Shown: positions 1 through 6,977 of the stretch, in pieces
How the letters are laid out: every line of letters starts with the position of its first letter
Position numbering within the stretch: the stretch's first letter is position 1
From: CAYPLH01 sp964411505
GTDB taxonomy: Bacteria; Bacillota; Clostridia; CAYPLH01; DUMO01
Direction: 5' to 3'
DNA: 64,000 bases
Assembly (NCBI GenBank): GCA_964411505.1
Contig: CAYPLH010000009.1
Span: forward strand, 1-64,000
Made by a program: the position numbers and the translations under genes
The notes under the pieces: generated by a model
The model's database searches: none
Seen by the model: only the letters and a program-made list of their open reading frames with translations
Told to the model about the DNA's origin: nothing

Positions 1-60
1 ATTTCGCTAATGTTTCCTAACATTGCGAAAGTTATATCTCTTTAGCTACCTGTAACTTTT
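1..60. repeat. Dispersed hairpin-tail repeat, copy A (left arm cut by window edge)
   Basis: The first ~50 bases are almost identical to 52589-52639: the right arm of an inverted repeat, then a tail reading TCTTTAGCTACCTGT. The matching left arm would lie outside the window. At 74-98 a stretch resembling the left arm of copy C (62915-62936) follows, so two partial copies may lie side by side here. No transposase gene is near. Confidence 0.7.
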
Positions 61-136
61 TTAAAGCTATAAGGACATAATGTGGTAACAGAACAAACTA
101 ATTGTTTTTAAGAAAATCAACAGTCCTCTGAATATG

Positions 137-180
137 AAAACTGCACTACAAGTAGAATACTCGCAGTGCAGTTTTTCTTC
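137..180. terminator. Bidirectional terminator-like hairpin beyond hflC
   Basis: The arms AACTGCACT and AGTGCAGTT enclose a 17-base loop. A strong T-tract follows on the plus strand and a weaker one on the minus strand. It lies 40-80 bases beyond the hflC stop, so it probably ends the hflK-hflC transcript and perhaps a converging transcript from outside the window. Confidence 0.6.
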
Positions 181-221
181 ATAATAGCTTTAAGCTACTA
201 TTCCCTATTACTATAGCGCCA

Positions 222-1220
222 TCATTCAACTCCAAATAAATATTTTGCGAACTGACTTTCAGGCTCAATCACTATTTTTGTATTTTTATCAATTGTCTTT
301 TTATATGCTTCGAGTGTTCTCCAAAATTCATAAAATTCCGGGTCTTTATTGTAAACATTAGCATAAATGGCGAGTGCTTCAGCATCCCCTTCACCCTTTA
401 TCTTTTCAGCCTGCTCATAAGCCTGGGCTTCGATAATGGTTGCTTGCTTATCAGCATCTGATCTTATTTTCTGAGCTTCTTCCATTCCTTCAGAACGGTA
501 GGTACGAGCTGCACGTTCTCGCTCTGTCCTCATACGGTTAAAAATATTATTATAGGTTTCCTGTGGAAGATCTGTTCTTTTAATTCTAATGTCGTGTACG
601 CTTACACCAAACTCAGCCATATGGTCATTTGAGCTTTGTACTGTTCTTGTAAGCATCTCCTCAACATACTCCTTATCTGCAATAACCACATGAGCAACAA
701 CTTTACCAATCTCTTCATTAAGCTTAGAATATAATATATCTTCAATCCTCGACTGAGCACTGGTTTGAGTAAGATCGGCAGAAGCAAACAATGCTGGATT
801 TTCAATTTTCCATTGAACGTAGTTGTCTAGAACCAACTGCTTTTTATCCAAGGTTGTAACCTCACGGGCATCAGTAACATAGGTAAGTTTCATATCTGTA
901 TAATATTTTACTTTTTGTATAAATGGAATTTTGAAAAACAGACCTTTTCCGTGTATTACGTTAATATCAGCCATTTTTTTTATAATCTCATCTTCCATTT
1001 GTGTTATAAACTCATCCGAATCGTCATCGATGATGATTTTAATGATTTTATTAAACTGTGTAACCACAGCCTGTTCTCTTTCATCTACTACAAAAAAACA
1101 TGCATTATAAATTATGCTGAGAAGAATTAGGCATCCAATTGCTATCCCAACAGCTTTATAAACACCTTTGTATTTATTAAAATCAACGTTTTTATAATTT
1201 ACTGTATTATTTGTGTCCAT
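222..1220 (-). CDS. hflC: HflC-like SPFH-domain membrane protein
   Basis: This is a prohibitin/stomatin-family protein of 332 aa. One N-terminal transmembrane segment (about residues 23-45) is followed by an SPFH domain with GLFFKIPF and a long charged coiled coil (about 235-290) with the GEGDAEA motif typical of HflC. In E. coli, HflC and HflK form a membrane complex that modulates the FtsH protease; that role is assumed here by homology. An acidic stretch of about 30 residues (near 60-90, rich in D and E) sits between the first SPFH strand and the IPF motif. It starts 13 bases after the hflK stop, so the two are co-transcribed. No ftsH is in the window. Confidence 0.9.
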   Translation of the reverse strand: MDTNNTVNYKNVDFNKYKGVYKAVGIAIGCLILLSIIYNACFFVVDEREQAVVTQFNKIIKIIIDDDSDEFITQMEDEIIKKMADINVIHGKGLFFKIPFIQKVKYYTDMKLTYVTDAREVTTLDKKQLVLDNYVQWKIENPALFASADLTQTSAQSRIEDILYSKLNEEIGKVVAHVVIADKEYVEEMLTRTVQSSNDHMAEFGVSVHDIRIKRTDLPQETYNNIFNRMRTERERAARTYRSEGMEEAQKIRSDADKQATIIEAQAYEQAEKIKGEGDAEALAIYANVYNKDPEFYEFWRTLEAYKKTIDKNTKIVIEPESQFAKYLFGVE

Positions 1221-1233
1221 TTATGTCCCCCCC

Positions 1234-2169
1234 TTATTGGTTGTTTGAAGGTTCAAGCGGGAGAAACTTAATTGTACCGCTGTCACCATCAACAATATAC
1301 TTATCAATTCCTGGTAGAATTTTCTCTAATGTTTCTAGATATAATCTTGTACGGGTGACTCTCTCACCCATGTTGTATCTTTCAAGAATCTGCTCAAAAT
1401 TGGCTACGTCACCTCGAGCCTCAGCTACTCTTTTTTCCTTATATGCACCAGCCTCGTTGAGAATTTGAGCTGCATTTCCCCTAGCTCTTGGCAAAACTTC
1501 GTTTGCATAGCTTTCAGATTCATTTATAAAACTAGTTTTGTCTTCCCTTGCATTTGTTACATCTTTAAATGCATCATCCACTTCCTGAGGTGCGCTTACA
1601 TCTTGAAGTTGAACTGCAGTTATTGAAATCCCGAGGTCATAGCTGTCACAAATTTCTTGGAGATCTGTTTTTATTTCACTCTGTATTCCAAATTTGTTAT
1701 CGGTAAGTATTTCATCAAGGATATGATTAGCAACAACTCTTCTTATAGCAGATTCAGAAGCTGCAACAAGTGCTTTGTTCTGATCATTTACATTAAAAAG
1801 GTAATCATTAATATCCTTTATCCTGTACTGTACCACTGTTTCAACATCTACCAAATTTTCATCACTGGTAATCATAATAGATTCTGATGTGATGTCCTTA
1901 TAGACTGAACTTCCGTCAGCTCTTGCCTGTAATGTTTGAAAACCAATTTCAATTCTTCTTGGCTCTACCACATTCAATATCTCCACCCGGTCAATGGGAG
2001 CTGGCATATGCCAGCTTAGCCCGGCCTCTGTTATTGTGTCAATATGTTTTCCAAACCTTAACAGTACAGCCTCCTCACCTGATTGTATGGTATAAAACCC
2101 TGATGCAAGCCACAATCCCAACATGACTATCACCACCAGTATTATAGATATACCTGAAATTTTTTTCAT
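1234..2169 (-). CDS. hflK: HflK-like SPFH-domain membrane protein
   Basis: The 311-aa partner of HflC has an N-terminal transmembrane helix (about residues 5-25), then an SPFH/band-7 domain (GEEAVLLRFGK, then AGLSWHMPAPIDRV), and a charged C-terminal coiled coil (about 210-275). The Gly-rich N-terminal extension of proteobacterial HflK is absent, as is common in Firmicutes. It is the first gene of a two-gene operon with a sigmaA promoter at 2291-2319 and is divergent from the small plus-strand gene at 2509. Confidence 0.9.
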   Translation of the reverse strand: MKKISGISIILVVIVMLGLWLASGFYTIQSGEEAVLLRFGKHIDTITEAGLSWHMPAPIDRVEILNVVEPRRIEIGFQTLQARADGSSVYKDITSESIMITSDENLVDVETVVQYRIKDINDYLFNVNDQNKALVAASESAIRRVVANHILDEILTDNKFGIQSEIKTDLQEICDSYDLGISITAVQLQDVSAPQEVDDAFKDVTNAREDKTSFINESESYANEVLPRARGNAAQILNEAGAYKEKRVAEARGDVANFEQILERYNMGERVTRTRLYLETLEKILPGIDKYIVDGDSGTIKFLPLEPSNNQ

Positions 2170-2290
2170 AATCGACCCTACTTTCTTTAAAATAATTTAA
2201 TAGAAAAACATGTCTTCTCTCTGCTCTTTGAATAAAAAAATACTTATTGCTCAACAGTATGTTACACCAACAAAGCCCTCTATTTATTTA

Positions 2291-2319
2291 ATTATATCAG
2301 TTATAATAGTTTCTCTCAA
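2291..2319 (-). promoter_or_regulatory. SigmaA promoter of hflK-hflC
   Basis: Read on the minus strand, TTGAGA (2314-2319) and TATAAT (2291-2296) are separated by exactly 17 bases. The predicted transcript has a leader of about 115 bases. The rest of the 339-base gap between hflK and the plus-strand gene shows nothing else I can name. Confidence 0.75.
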
Positions 2320-2508
2320 GAAAATTTACCTGCTACTATTAACCTGCTGTGACTATTTTGGCACCAATGTCGACTGAGTGAATGAACAATCATCTCCAAC
2401 ACAGACAGTTACAGTCAAGCTTTGGATTTATAGCGCATTTGTGTAACAGTTTTAATGCATAATGAATAATATAAATTTGTAGGCAATTTGTTCTATAGGA
2501 GGTTTAAC

Positions 2509-2667
2509 ATGACTGAGAATTTAAATGATATTCCTATTTATGACGGAGACCGCGGTAGTAGTGTAGAAGGAATATTTGGAAAAAACGGAGAGATTCTTTT
2601 CTTTATACTTATATTCCTGTTTCTGTTTTTTAATGGCTTCGGAAGCGGTTATGGTAAGAAATGCTAG
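2509..2667 (+). CDS. Small membrane protein, 52 aa (YjcZ-like architecture)
   Basis: This is the only convincing plus-strand gene. A strong ribosome binding site (AGGAGG) lies 7 bases before the ATG, and a clean terminator follows at 2731-2770. The product starts MTENLNDIPIYDGDRG, then has a hydrophobic run (about residues 29-41, ILFFILIFLFLFF) and a Gly-rich end NGFGSGYGKKC. Tiny proteins with one hydrophobic helix and a Gly-rich tail are common among sporulation-associated proteins of Firmicutes, but I cannot assign a family with certainty. The hydrophobic stretch has no charged residue, so membrane insertion is likely. Confidence 0.7.
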   Translation: MTENLNDIPIYDGDRGSSVEGIFGKNGEILFFILIFLFLFFNGFGSGYGKKC

Positions 2668-2730
2668 CTACAAGAGGAAAAGGTGTATTCTAACTTAATG
2701 CAGACTTCGTATAACACCCTTATATTTTAC

Positions 2731-2770
2731 ATAAGACGCTGGATTTCATAAATTCAGCGTCTTATCCTTT
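2731..2770 (+). terminator. Terminator of the small plus-strand gene
   Basis: Perfect 11-base arms (ATAAGACGCTG / CAGCGTCTTAT, 2731-2741 and 2755-2765) are followed by CCTTT. The hairpin lies 63 bases after the stop of the 52-aa gene. Confidence 0.75.
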
Positions 2771-2777
2771 ACCTGAC

Positions 2778-2931
2778 ATAAAAAAGTGGGCTTCGCCACT
2801 TTTTTTCGCTAGGGAACCTTATGGTTCCCTTCGACGGATGCTCCGCATCCTTGAGCACCCACATTAAAGCAGCAAAGGGGCTTCCCCTTTGCAATCCCCA
2901 TTGTCTAAGAAAGTATACTTTCCTAGACAAT
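2778..2931. repeat. Array of four further hairpins ending in 32-bp palindrome copy 1
   Basis: Four inverted repeats follow one another: AAAAAAGTGG..CCACTTTTTT (near 2780-2806); AGGGAACC..GGTTCCCT (2811-2828); GGATG..CATCC (about 2834-2850); AAAGGGG..CCCCTTT (2875-2891). They lead to a 32-bp palindrome at 2900-2931 centred on AAGTATACTT. The palindrome and adjoining TTTGCAATCCCC recur at 36360-36409 and, inverted, at 5070-5115. The array lies between converging genes, so it may serve as a two-way terminator. The shared sequence shows that at least its right part is a dispersed element. Confidence 0.8.
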
Positions 2932-2939
2932 AAATAGGT

Positions 2940-3395
2940 TCACTTCTCTTTCATAATCTTCTTTACCTCGTCCATGAAGCTATTAATATCTTTAAACTGT
3001 CTGTACACCGAAGCAAATCTAACATATGCTACATCGTCAAGATCTTTTAATCTGGCCATAATCATTTCTCCAATTTCATGAGTGGATATTTCTTTCTTCT
3101 GAGAACTGTAAAGATGACTTTCTATTTCCTCACCAATCTTTTCAATGTCATTCAAAGAAACAGGTCTCTTTTCACAGGCTTTAATTATGCCATTCATAAC
3201 TTTTGACTTATCAAAGACTTCCCTAGACTTATCCTTTTTTATAACCATGAATGTTATACTTTCAATTTTCTCATATGTAGTAAATCTTTTGCTACAATCA
3301 AGACACTCACGTCTTCTTCTTATAGCAGAACCTTCATCAGTCGGTCTTGAGTCTATGACCTTATCTTCCAAATGTCCGCAAAATGGGCATTTCAT
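2940..3395 (-). CDS. nrdR: Transcriptional repressor NrdR
   Basis: This 151-aa protein starts at the ATG giving MKCPFCG, 9 bases after GGAGG; an upstream in-frame TTG is too close to that site. An N-terminal zinc ribbon uses C3, C6, C31 and C34, with the conserved RRRREC segment before the second pair. An ATP-cone domain (about residues 45-140) follows. NrdR senses nucleotides and represses ribonucleotide reductase genes. No nrd gene lies in the window. Its location next to sigG and ylmC genes is common in Firmicutes. Confidence 0.95.
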   Translation of the reverse strand: MKCPFCGHLEDKVIDSRPTDEGSAIRRRRECLDCSKRFTTYEKIESITFMVIKKDKSREVFDKSKVMNGIIKACEKRPVSLNDIEKIGEEIESHLYSSQKKEISTHEIGEMIMARLKDLDDVAYVRFASVYRQFKDINSFMDEVKKIMKEK

Positions 3396-3437
3396 CCTTT
3401 GCAACCTCCTATCTATTTATCTAATGTAAATGAGGCG

Positions 3438-3600
3438 TATAATAACCTCGGTAACGAGGACATTGTATCATGAATTTCGAAGAAATTGCATGATATAATT
3501 GCGCATGTGCGTTTTTTGCCTTGGCAAAAAAAATCGCACGCGCATAAATTCCGCCGGATGCAATATAATAACCTCGGCAACGAGGTTATTATATCATAAA
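3438..3600. repeat. Four-hairpin element between ylmC and nrdR
   Basis: Almost the whole interval folds on itself. There is an imperfect hairpin at the left (CCTCGGTAACGAGG), then ATCATGAATTTC..GAAATTGCATGAT, then a GC-rich hairpin GCGCATGTGCG..CGCACGCGC, and finally a perfect ATAATAACCTCG..CGAGGTTATTAT hairpin near 3567-3595. The first and last hairpins share TAATAACCTCGG, so the element has repeated ends. Its GC-rich middle is unlike its surroundings. It has no coding potential I trust and looks like a non-autonomous repeat or structured spacer. Confidence 0.7.
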
Positions 3601-3608
3601 TTAGGATT

Positions 3609-3872
3609 TTAATCAAAATATTTACGCATAAAACGATCATCTACATCTACAAGTATAATATCTTCTCCTATCTTTTTAATCTTGTCCCATGGTATCAAAA
3701 GCTCATTCTCGTTTCCAATTATTCCAAACAGTTTGCTACCTGTGGGTATCACAATACCTTCAATTCTGCCTTCATCAAAATTGATTTCGACATCGTTTAC
3801 AAAGCCCAGTCTTCTCCCGTCACTTAAGTTTATCACTTCCTTATTTCTAAACTCAGAGGAGCGGTTTAGCAT
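3609..3872 (-). CDS. ylmC: YlmC/YmxH-family PRC-barrel protein
   Basis: This 87-aa protein has a PRC-barrel fold pattern: SSEFRNKEVINLSDGRRLGFV then DVEINFDEGRIEGIVIP. The family in sporulating Firmicutes is called YlmC/YmxH, and its genes are typically found near sigE-sigG. The biochemical role is not established. The ATG is preceded by AAGGTGGTG. The length matches the family (about 80-90 aa). Confidence 0.85.
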   Translation of the reverse strand: MLNRSSEFRNKEVINLSDGRRLGFVNDVEINFDEGRIEGIVIPTGSKLFGIIGNENELLIPWDKIKKIGEDIILVDVDDRFMRKYFD

Positions 3873-3975
3873 TTTATCACCACCTTTAATGGCGCTCTAT
3901 ACGAATTATATGTGAAGTTTGAATATGCTTTTTAGTAGTAACTATACTATAGTATATGATTATTTTTTTATGATA

Positions 3976-4007
3976 TGAAAAAATGAGCATTTGATATTTA
4001 GCTCATT
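3976..4007 (-). terminator. Terminator of sigG
   Basis: On the minus strand AATGAGC and GCTCATT enclose a 12-base loop, and a run of T follows. A second hairpin (GCCTGT..ACAGGC, 4009-4023) and a third (GGAATGA..TCATTCC, about 4054-4090) lie between it and the sigG stop. Confidence 0.65.
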
Positions 4008-4088
4008 CGCCTGTAAGACAGGCTTGCTGAACGCGGCATAAACCTCATACATCTTGGAATGACTGCCACAAGAGTATACTTTTCATTC

Positions 4089-4862
4089 CTATATATATTT
4101 TCGCATATGGTTAAGAGCAGTCTTTTCAAGTCTAGAAACCTGTGCTTGAGAGATTCCTATTTCCTCAGCAACTTCCATTTGAGTTCTTCCCTGGAAAAAT
4201 CTCAGGTTTAGAATAAGCTTTTCTCTGTCATTAAGCTTTTTCATTGCCTCCTTTAATGCTATACCCTCCAACCAGTTTTCATCTTTGTTTTTTTCATCTT
4301 TTACCTGATCCATAACATAAATTGCATCTCCACCATCATGATACACAGATTCAAACAGAGAGATTGGATCCTGAATAGCATCAAGAGCAAAAACTACTTC
4401 CTCCTTTGGCAAATCGAGTTCCTTAGCAATTTCACAAATTGTTGGCTCTTTAGAATTCTTATTAGTCAATCTTTCTTTAGCTTGAAGCGCTTTATATGCT
4501 ATATCACGAAGAGAGCGGCTTACACGTATAGAATTATTATCCCTTAAATACCTTCTAATTTCACCTATTATCATGGGCACAGCATATGTGGAAAACTGAA
4601 CATTATGAGAAGTATCAAAATTATCAATTGCTTTTATTAATCCTATGCAGCCTACCTGAAAAAGGTCGTCTACATATTCGCCCCTATTATTAAACCTCTT
4701 AATTACACTCAATACCAGCCGTAAATTACCCTTTATAAACTCATCCCTAGCCGAGTCATCTCCATTATGTATTCTCTCAAAGAGTTTCATCTTTTCATCG
4801 TTACTCAAAACAGGCAATTTCGCGGTGTTTACGCCACATATTTCAACTTTGTTTATCAGCAT
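4089..4862 (-). CDS. sigG: RNA polymerase sigma-G factor
   Basis: Late forespore sigma factor, 257 aa from the ATG preceded by GGGGAGG; an upstream ATG at 4919 lacks a good site and the family begins at this point. The N-terminus NKVEICGV..KLPVL is the SigG signature. Sigma-70 region 2 (GNLRLVLSVIKRF, DLFQVGCIGLIKAIDNFD, STYAVPMIIGEIRRYLRDN) and region 4 (LNLRFFQGRTQMEVAEEIGISQAQVSRLEKTAL) are intact. It lies downstream of sigE, with a palindromic repeat in the gap. In B. subtilis sigG is read both from the sigE operon and from its own SigF/SigG promoter; I could not identify that promoter with confidence here. Confidence 0.97.
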   Translation of the reverse strand: MLINKVEICGVNTAKLPVLSNDEKMKLFERIHNGDDSARDEFIKGNLRLVLSVIKRFNNRGEYVDDLFQVGCIGLIKAIDNFDTSHNVQFSTYAVPMIIGEIRRYLRDNNSIRVSRSLRDIAYKALQAKERLTNKNSKEPTICEIAKELDLPKEEVVFALDAIQDPISLFESVYHDGGDAIYVMDQVKDEKNKDENWLEGIALKEAMKKLNDREKLILNLRFFQGRTQMEVAEEIGISQAQVSRLEKTALNHMRKYI

Positions 4863-5069
4863 AAAAATAACCTCCCCGGCAACTTTTTCTGTCAATAACA
4901 TTATTACCATGAAGGTCATTTTTATACTGAAAGCTTACATAAAAATTTTTTTAAATACCCTTGACAGGTTTTGTACTCTTCAATAAATAAGGCTTCCATA
5001 CAAAAATTTTTTAAACATAGGAAAACATAGTTCTGTATGCTATTTGGATTGCAAATGGATACCCCTTTT

Positions 5070-5128
5070 TATTATCTAGAAAAGTATACTTTCCTAGATA
5101 ATGGGAATGCAAAGGGACAGCTCCTTTT
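5070..5128. repeat. 32-bp palindrome copy 2 with hairpin (inverted orientation), between sigE and sigG
   Basis: The 32-base palindrome at 5070-5101 has the same AAGTATACTT core as the copies at 2900 and 36378. Its flank GGGAATGCAAAGGGA..CTCCTTTTTT (5102-5126) is the inverted counterpart of their TTTGCAATCCCC flank. The hairpin side abuts the sigE stop codon, so sigE read-through RNA meets both structures before sigG. Confidence 0.85.
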
Positions 5129-5863
5129 TTATACCATCCTGCTAATTTCTTTTTTGAGTCTTCCAATTATTCTTTTTTCAAGCCGTGAAATATATGATTG
5201 GGATATTCCAAGCATATCTGCAACTTCTTTTTGCGTTTTTTCTTCGCCATTATTACAAAGACCAAACCGCAGCTCCATTATTTTCTTTTCCCTACTTGAC
5301 AACTTTTGCATTGCAGTCTCAAGAAGCTCTCTATCTACTTCGTCCTCAATACTTCTATATATAAGATCATTGTCAGTACCCAGTATATCCGATAGCAATA
5401 ATTCATTTCCATCCCAGTCTATATTAAGCGGCTCATCTATGGAAATCTCATTTTTTAATCTGCTATTTCTACGTAAATACATCAATATTTCATTTTCAAT
5501 ACACCGTGAAGCATAAGTTGCTAACTTAATATTCCTTGTAGGGTTAAATGTATTTATTGCTTTTATGAGTCCTATTGTCCCTATCGAAATCAAGTCTTCA
5601 ACACCAACTCCGGTATTCTCGAATTTTCTTGCTATGTATACCACAAGTCTTAAGTTTCTCTCAATAAGTACTTTTTTTACGCCAAGTTCATTTTTCTGAA
5701 GTCTATCCAGAAAATATACTTCCTCTTCGCTGCTAAGAGGAGGCGGCAATGCCTCACTTCCTCCAATGTAATCCACAAGGGTTTTGGGTTTTCTACCAAA
5801 TATTTTTAATATATTAAGGTATTTTTGCAAAATCCACAGTTTTAATTTTTTTAGACAAATCAT
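5129..5863 (-). CDS. sigE: RNA polymerase sigma-E factor precursor (pro-SigE)
   Basis: Mother-cell sigma factor, 244 aa from the ATG 8 bases after AGGAG. The first ~30 residues are hydrophobic and basic (LKKLKLWILQKYLNILKIF), matching the pro-sequence that tethers pro-SigE to the membrane until SpoIIGA cleaves it. Region 2 contains ERNLRLVVYIARKFENTG and STATYASRC-like sequence (LATYASRCIENEILMYLRR). Region 4 contains TQKEVADMLGISQSYISRLEKR. It follows spoIIGA in the usual order and is likely driven by the promoter at 6886-6918. Confidence 0.97.
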   Translation of the reverse strand: MICLKKLKLWILQKYLNILKIFGRKPKTLVDYIGGSEALPPPLSSEEEVYFLDRLQKNELGVKKVLIERNLRLVVYIARKFENTGVGVEDLISIGTIGLIKAINTFNPTRNIKLATYASRCIENEILMYLRRNSRLKNEISIDEPLNIDWDGNELLLSDILGTDNDLIYRSIEDEVDRELLETAMQKLSSREKKIMELRFGLCNNGEEKTQKEVADMLGISQSYISRLEKRIIGRLKKEISRMV

Positions 5864-5916
5864 GTCCAAGTCTCCTTCCGTTGAGGTTTATATATTACAT
5901 TCTTTTGCCATATGCT

Positions 5917-6816
5917 TTATGCAACAAGATCCGGTCCAAGTAATGCCTTGTACTTTTCATCCTTAGATAGATTTTTATTGTAAATCCCGACTACTACATC
6001 CTTAACCCCCTTTTTATCATCATTTTCACCGATCACTATGTAATCTGGCTTAAACCCAATCAACATGCCATTTTCTTTTCCAAGTGAATTAAAAGGAATA
6101 AGCCTGAATCGTTTATACCAGCTTGACCCTGAAACTATTGTCGTTACAGAGCCTAAGTCATCTTCTTTGGATAAATCAAAAATTTCTCGTATTTCCACAG
6201 GCAGTATTGTTTTAATTGCATTGAACTCCACTATAACTACAGGCATATTTGTCAATGGATCATGTAAAAAATTGCCGGTATCCACAAGAGCAGAAATGTC
6301 TATAATGCTATTTCCAAAAGCTATTTTCAAAGGTACAAAAAGCTCTTCTCTAACAAACTTGTATTGAATCATCTCCCAGAATATACTTGTAATTATTCCA
6401 ACAGTAATGATTACAAGTATAAATATTGGCCATTTATAGCCTGTGAAAATATAAATTATTCCACTTTGTATAAATCCACCATTTGTGCCAAAATATATGA
6501 AAGCAAATGCTGCTCCCGCAAAAATAAAAGTGGAAATGTAGAAAATAGCAATTATTTTTAAAAAACTAAAAACCTTTTCAGGAGAAAATGTTACTGCTAC
6601 AATTAAGAACGATAGTGCAATTTTTGCTATTGTCGAATAATACACCTTTAATCCCGGAAACAAGACAAGTATAACAACATAGCCTGAACCTAAAAGTGCT
6701 CCAAGGAATAAACGAAGATTTGATGCTTTACTCTTAGTAAATTTAGACGTCAAAGCAAGAATAAAATAATTTATAACAAGATTTTCTAAAAATAGAATGT
6801 CTAAATATATCTCCAT
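5917..6816 (-). CDS. spoIIGA: Sporulation sigma-E factor-processing peptidase SpoIIGA
   Basis: Membrane aspartic protease of 299 aa that matures pro-SigE. The N-terminal half has five or so hydrophobic segments (residues 5-150). The C-terminal half carries the catalytic motif SALVDTGNFLHDPLTNMP, in which the Asp of DTGN is the expected active-site residue. It is directly followed by sigE and preceded by a spoIIG-type promoter. In many clostridia ftsZ lies immediately upstream; here btuD does. Confidence 0.95.
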   Translation of the reverse strand: MEIYLDILFLENLVINYFILALTSKFTKSKASNLRLFLGALLGSGYVVILVLFPGLKVYYSTIAKIALSFLIVAVTFSPEKVFSFLKIIAIFYISTFIFAGAAFAFIYFGTNGGFIQSGIIYIFTGYKWPIFILVIITVGIITSIFWEMIQYKFVREELFVPLKIAFGNSIIDISALVDTGNFLHDPLTNMPVVIVEFNAIKTILPVEIREIFDLSKEDDLGSVTTIVSGSSWYKRFRLIPFNSLGKENGMLIGFKPDYIVIGENDDKKGVKDVVVGIYNKNLSKDEKYKALLGPDLVA

Positions 6817-6885
6817 CTCTTATCCCCCACATTCATGCAATACCCTCAACACTACATATATTCATATGCATGTACGTTTATGTAT

Positions 6886-6951
6886 ATTATAGAGCATGGT
6901 TGATAAATAATTTGTCAAAAGTAAAGAGTTGTTTTTAGAAAGTTACGACAA
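6886..6951 (-). promoter_or_regulatory. Spo0A-type sigmaA promoter of the spoIIG operon
   Basis: On the minus strand TTGACA (6913-6918) and TATAAT (6886-6891) are both perfect but separated by 21 bases. The B. subtilis spoIIG promoter likewise has a spacer that is too long and depends on Spo0A. Two near-matches to the 0A box TGTCGAA support this: TGTCAAA on the plus strand overlapping the -35 (6913-6919), and TGTCGTA on the minus strand about 30 bases upstream (6943-6951 region). Transcription ahead of spoIIGA therefore looks phosphorelay-controlled and independent of the btu operon. Confidence 0.75.
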
Positions 6952-6977
6952 AAAAACTGGGGGTTTGCTGAATAAAT

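Noticed and set aside
4863..4919. Upstream ATG of sigG as start
   Set aside because: The ribosome site GGGGAGG is placed for the ATG at 4862, and the SigG family begins with NKVEICG right after it.
4920..5036. A SigF/SigG promoter for sigG
   Set aside because: GYATA-like and GGNNANANT-like pieces can be picked out but no pair with acceptable spacing stood out from the AT-rich background.
5037..5516. A plus-strand frame of 159 codons overlapping the end of sigE
   Set aside because: It is the complement of sigE coding sequence plus the palindromic repeat. The shared KYTFLDNG peptide with the murA tail is only the palindrome translated in two places.
6839..6977. Remnant of ftsZ upstream of spoIIGA
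   Set aside because: The 160-base interval contains only the promoter region; no FtsZ-like peptide can be read in any frame.
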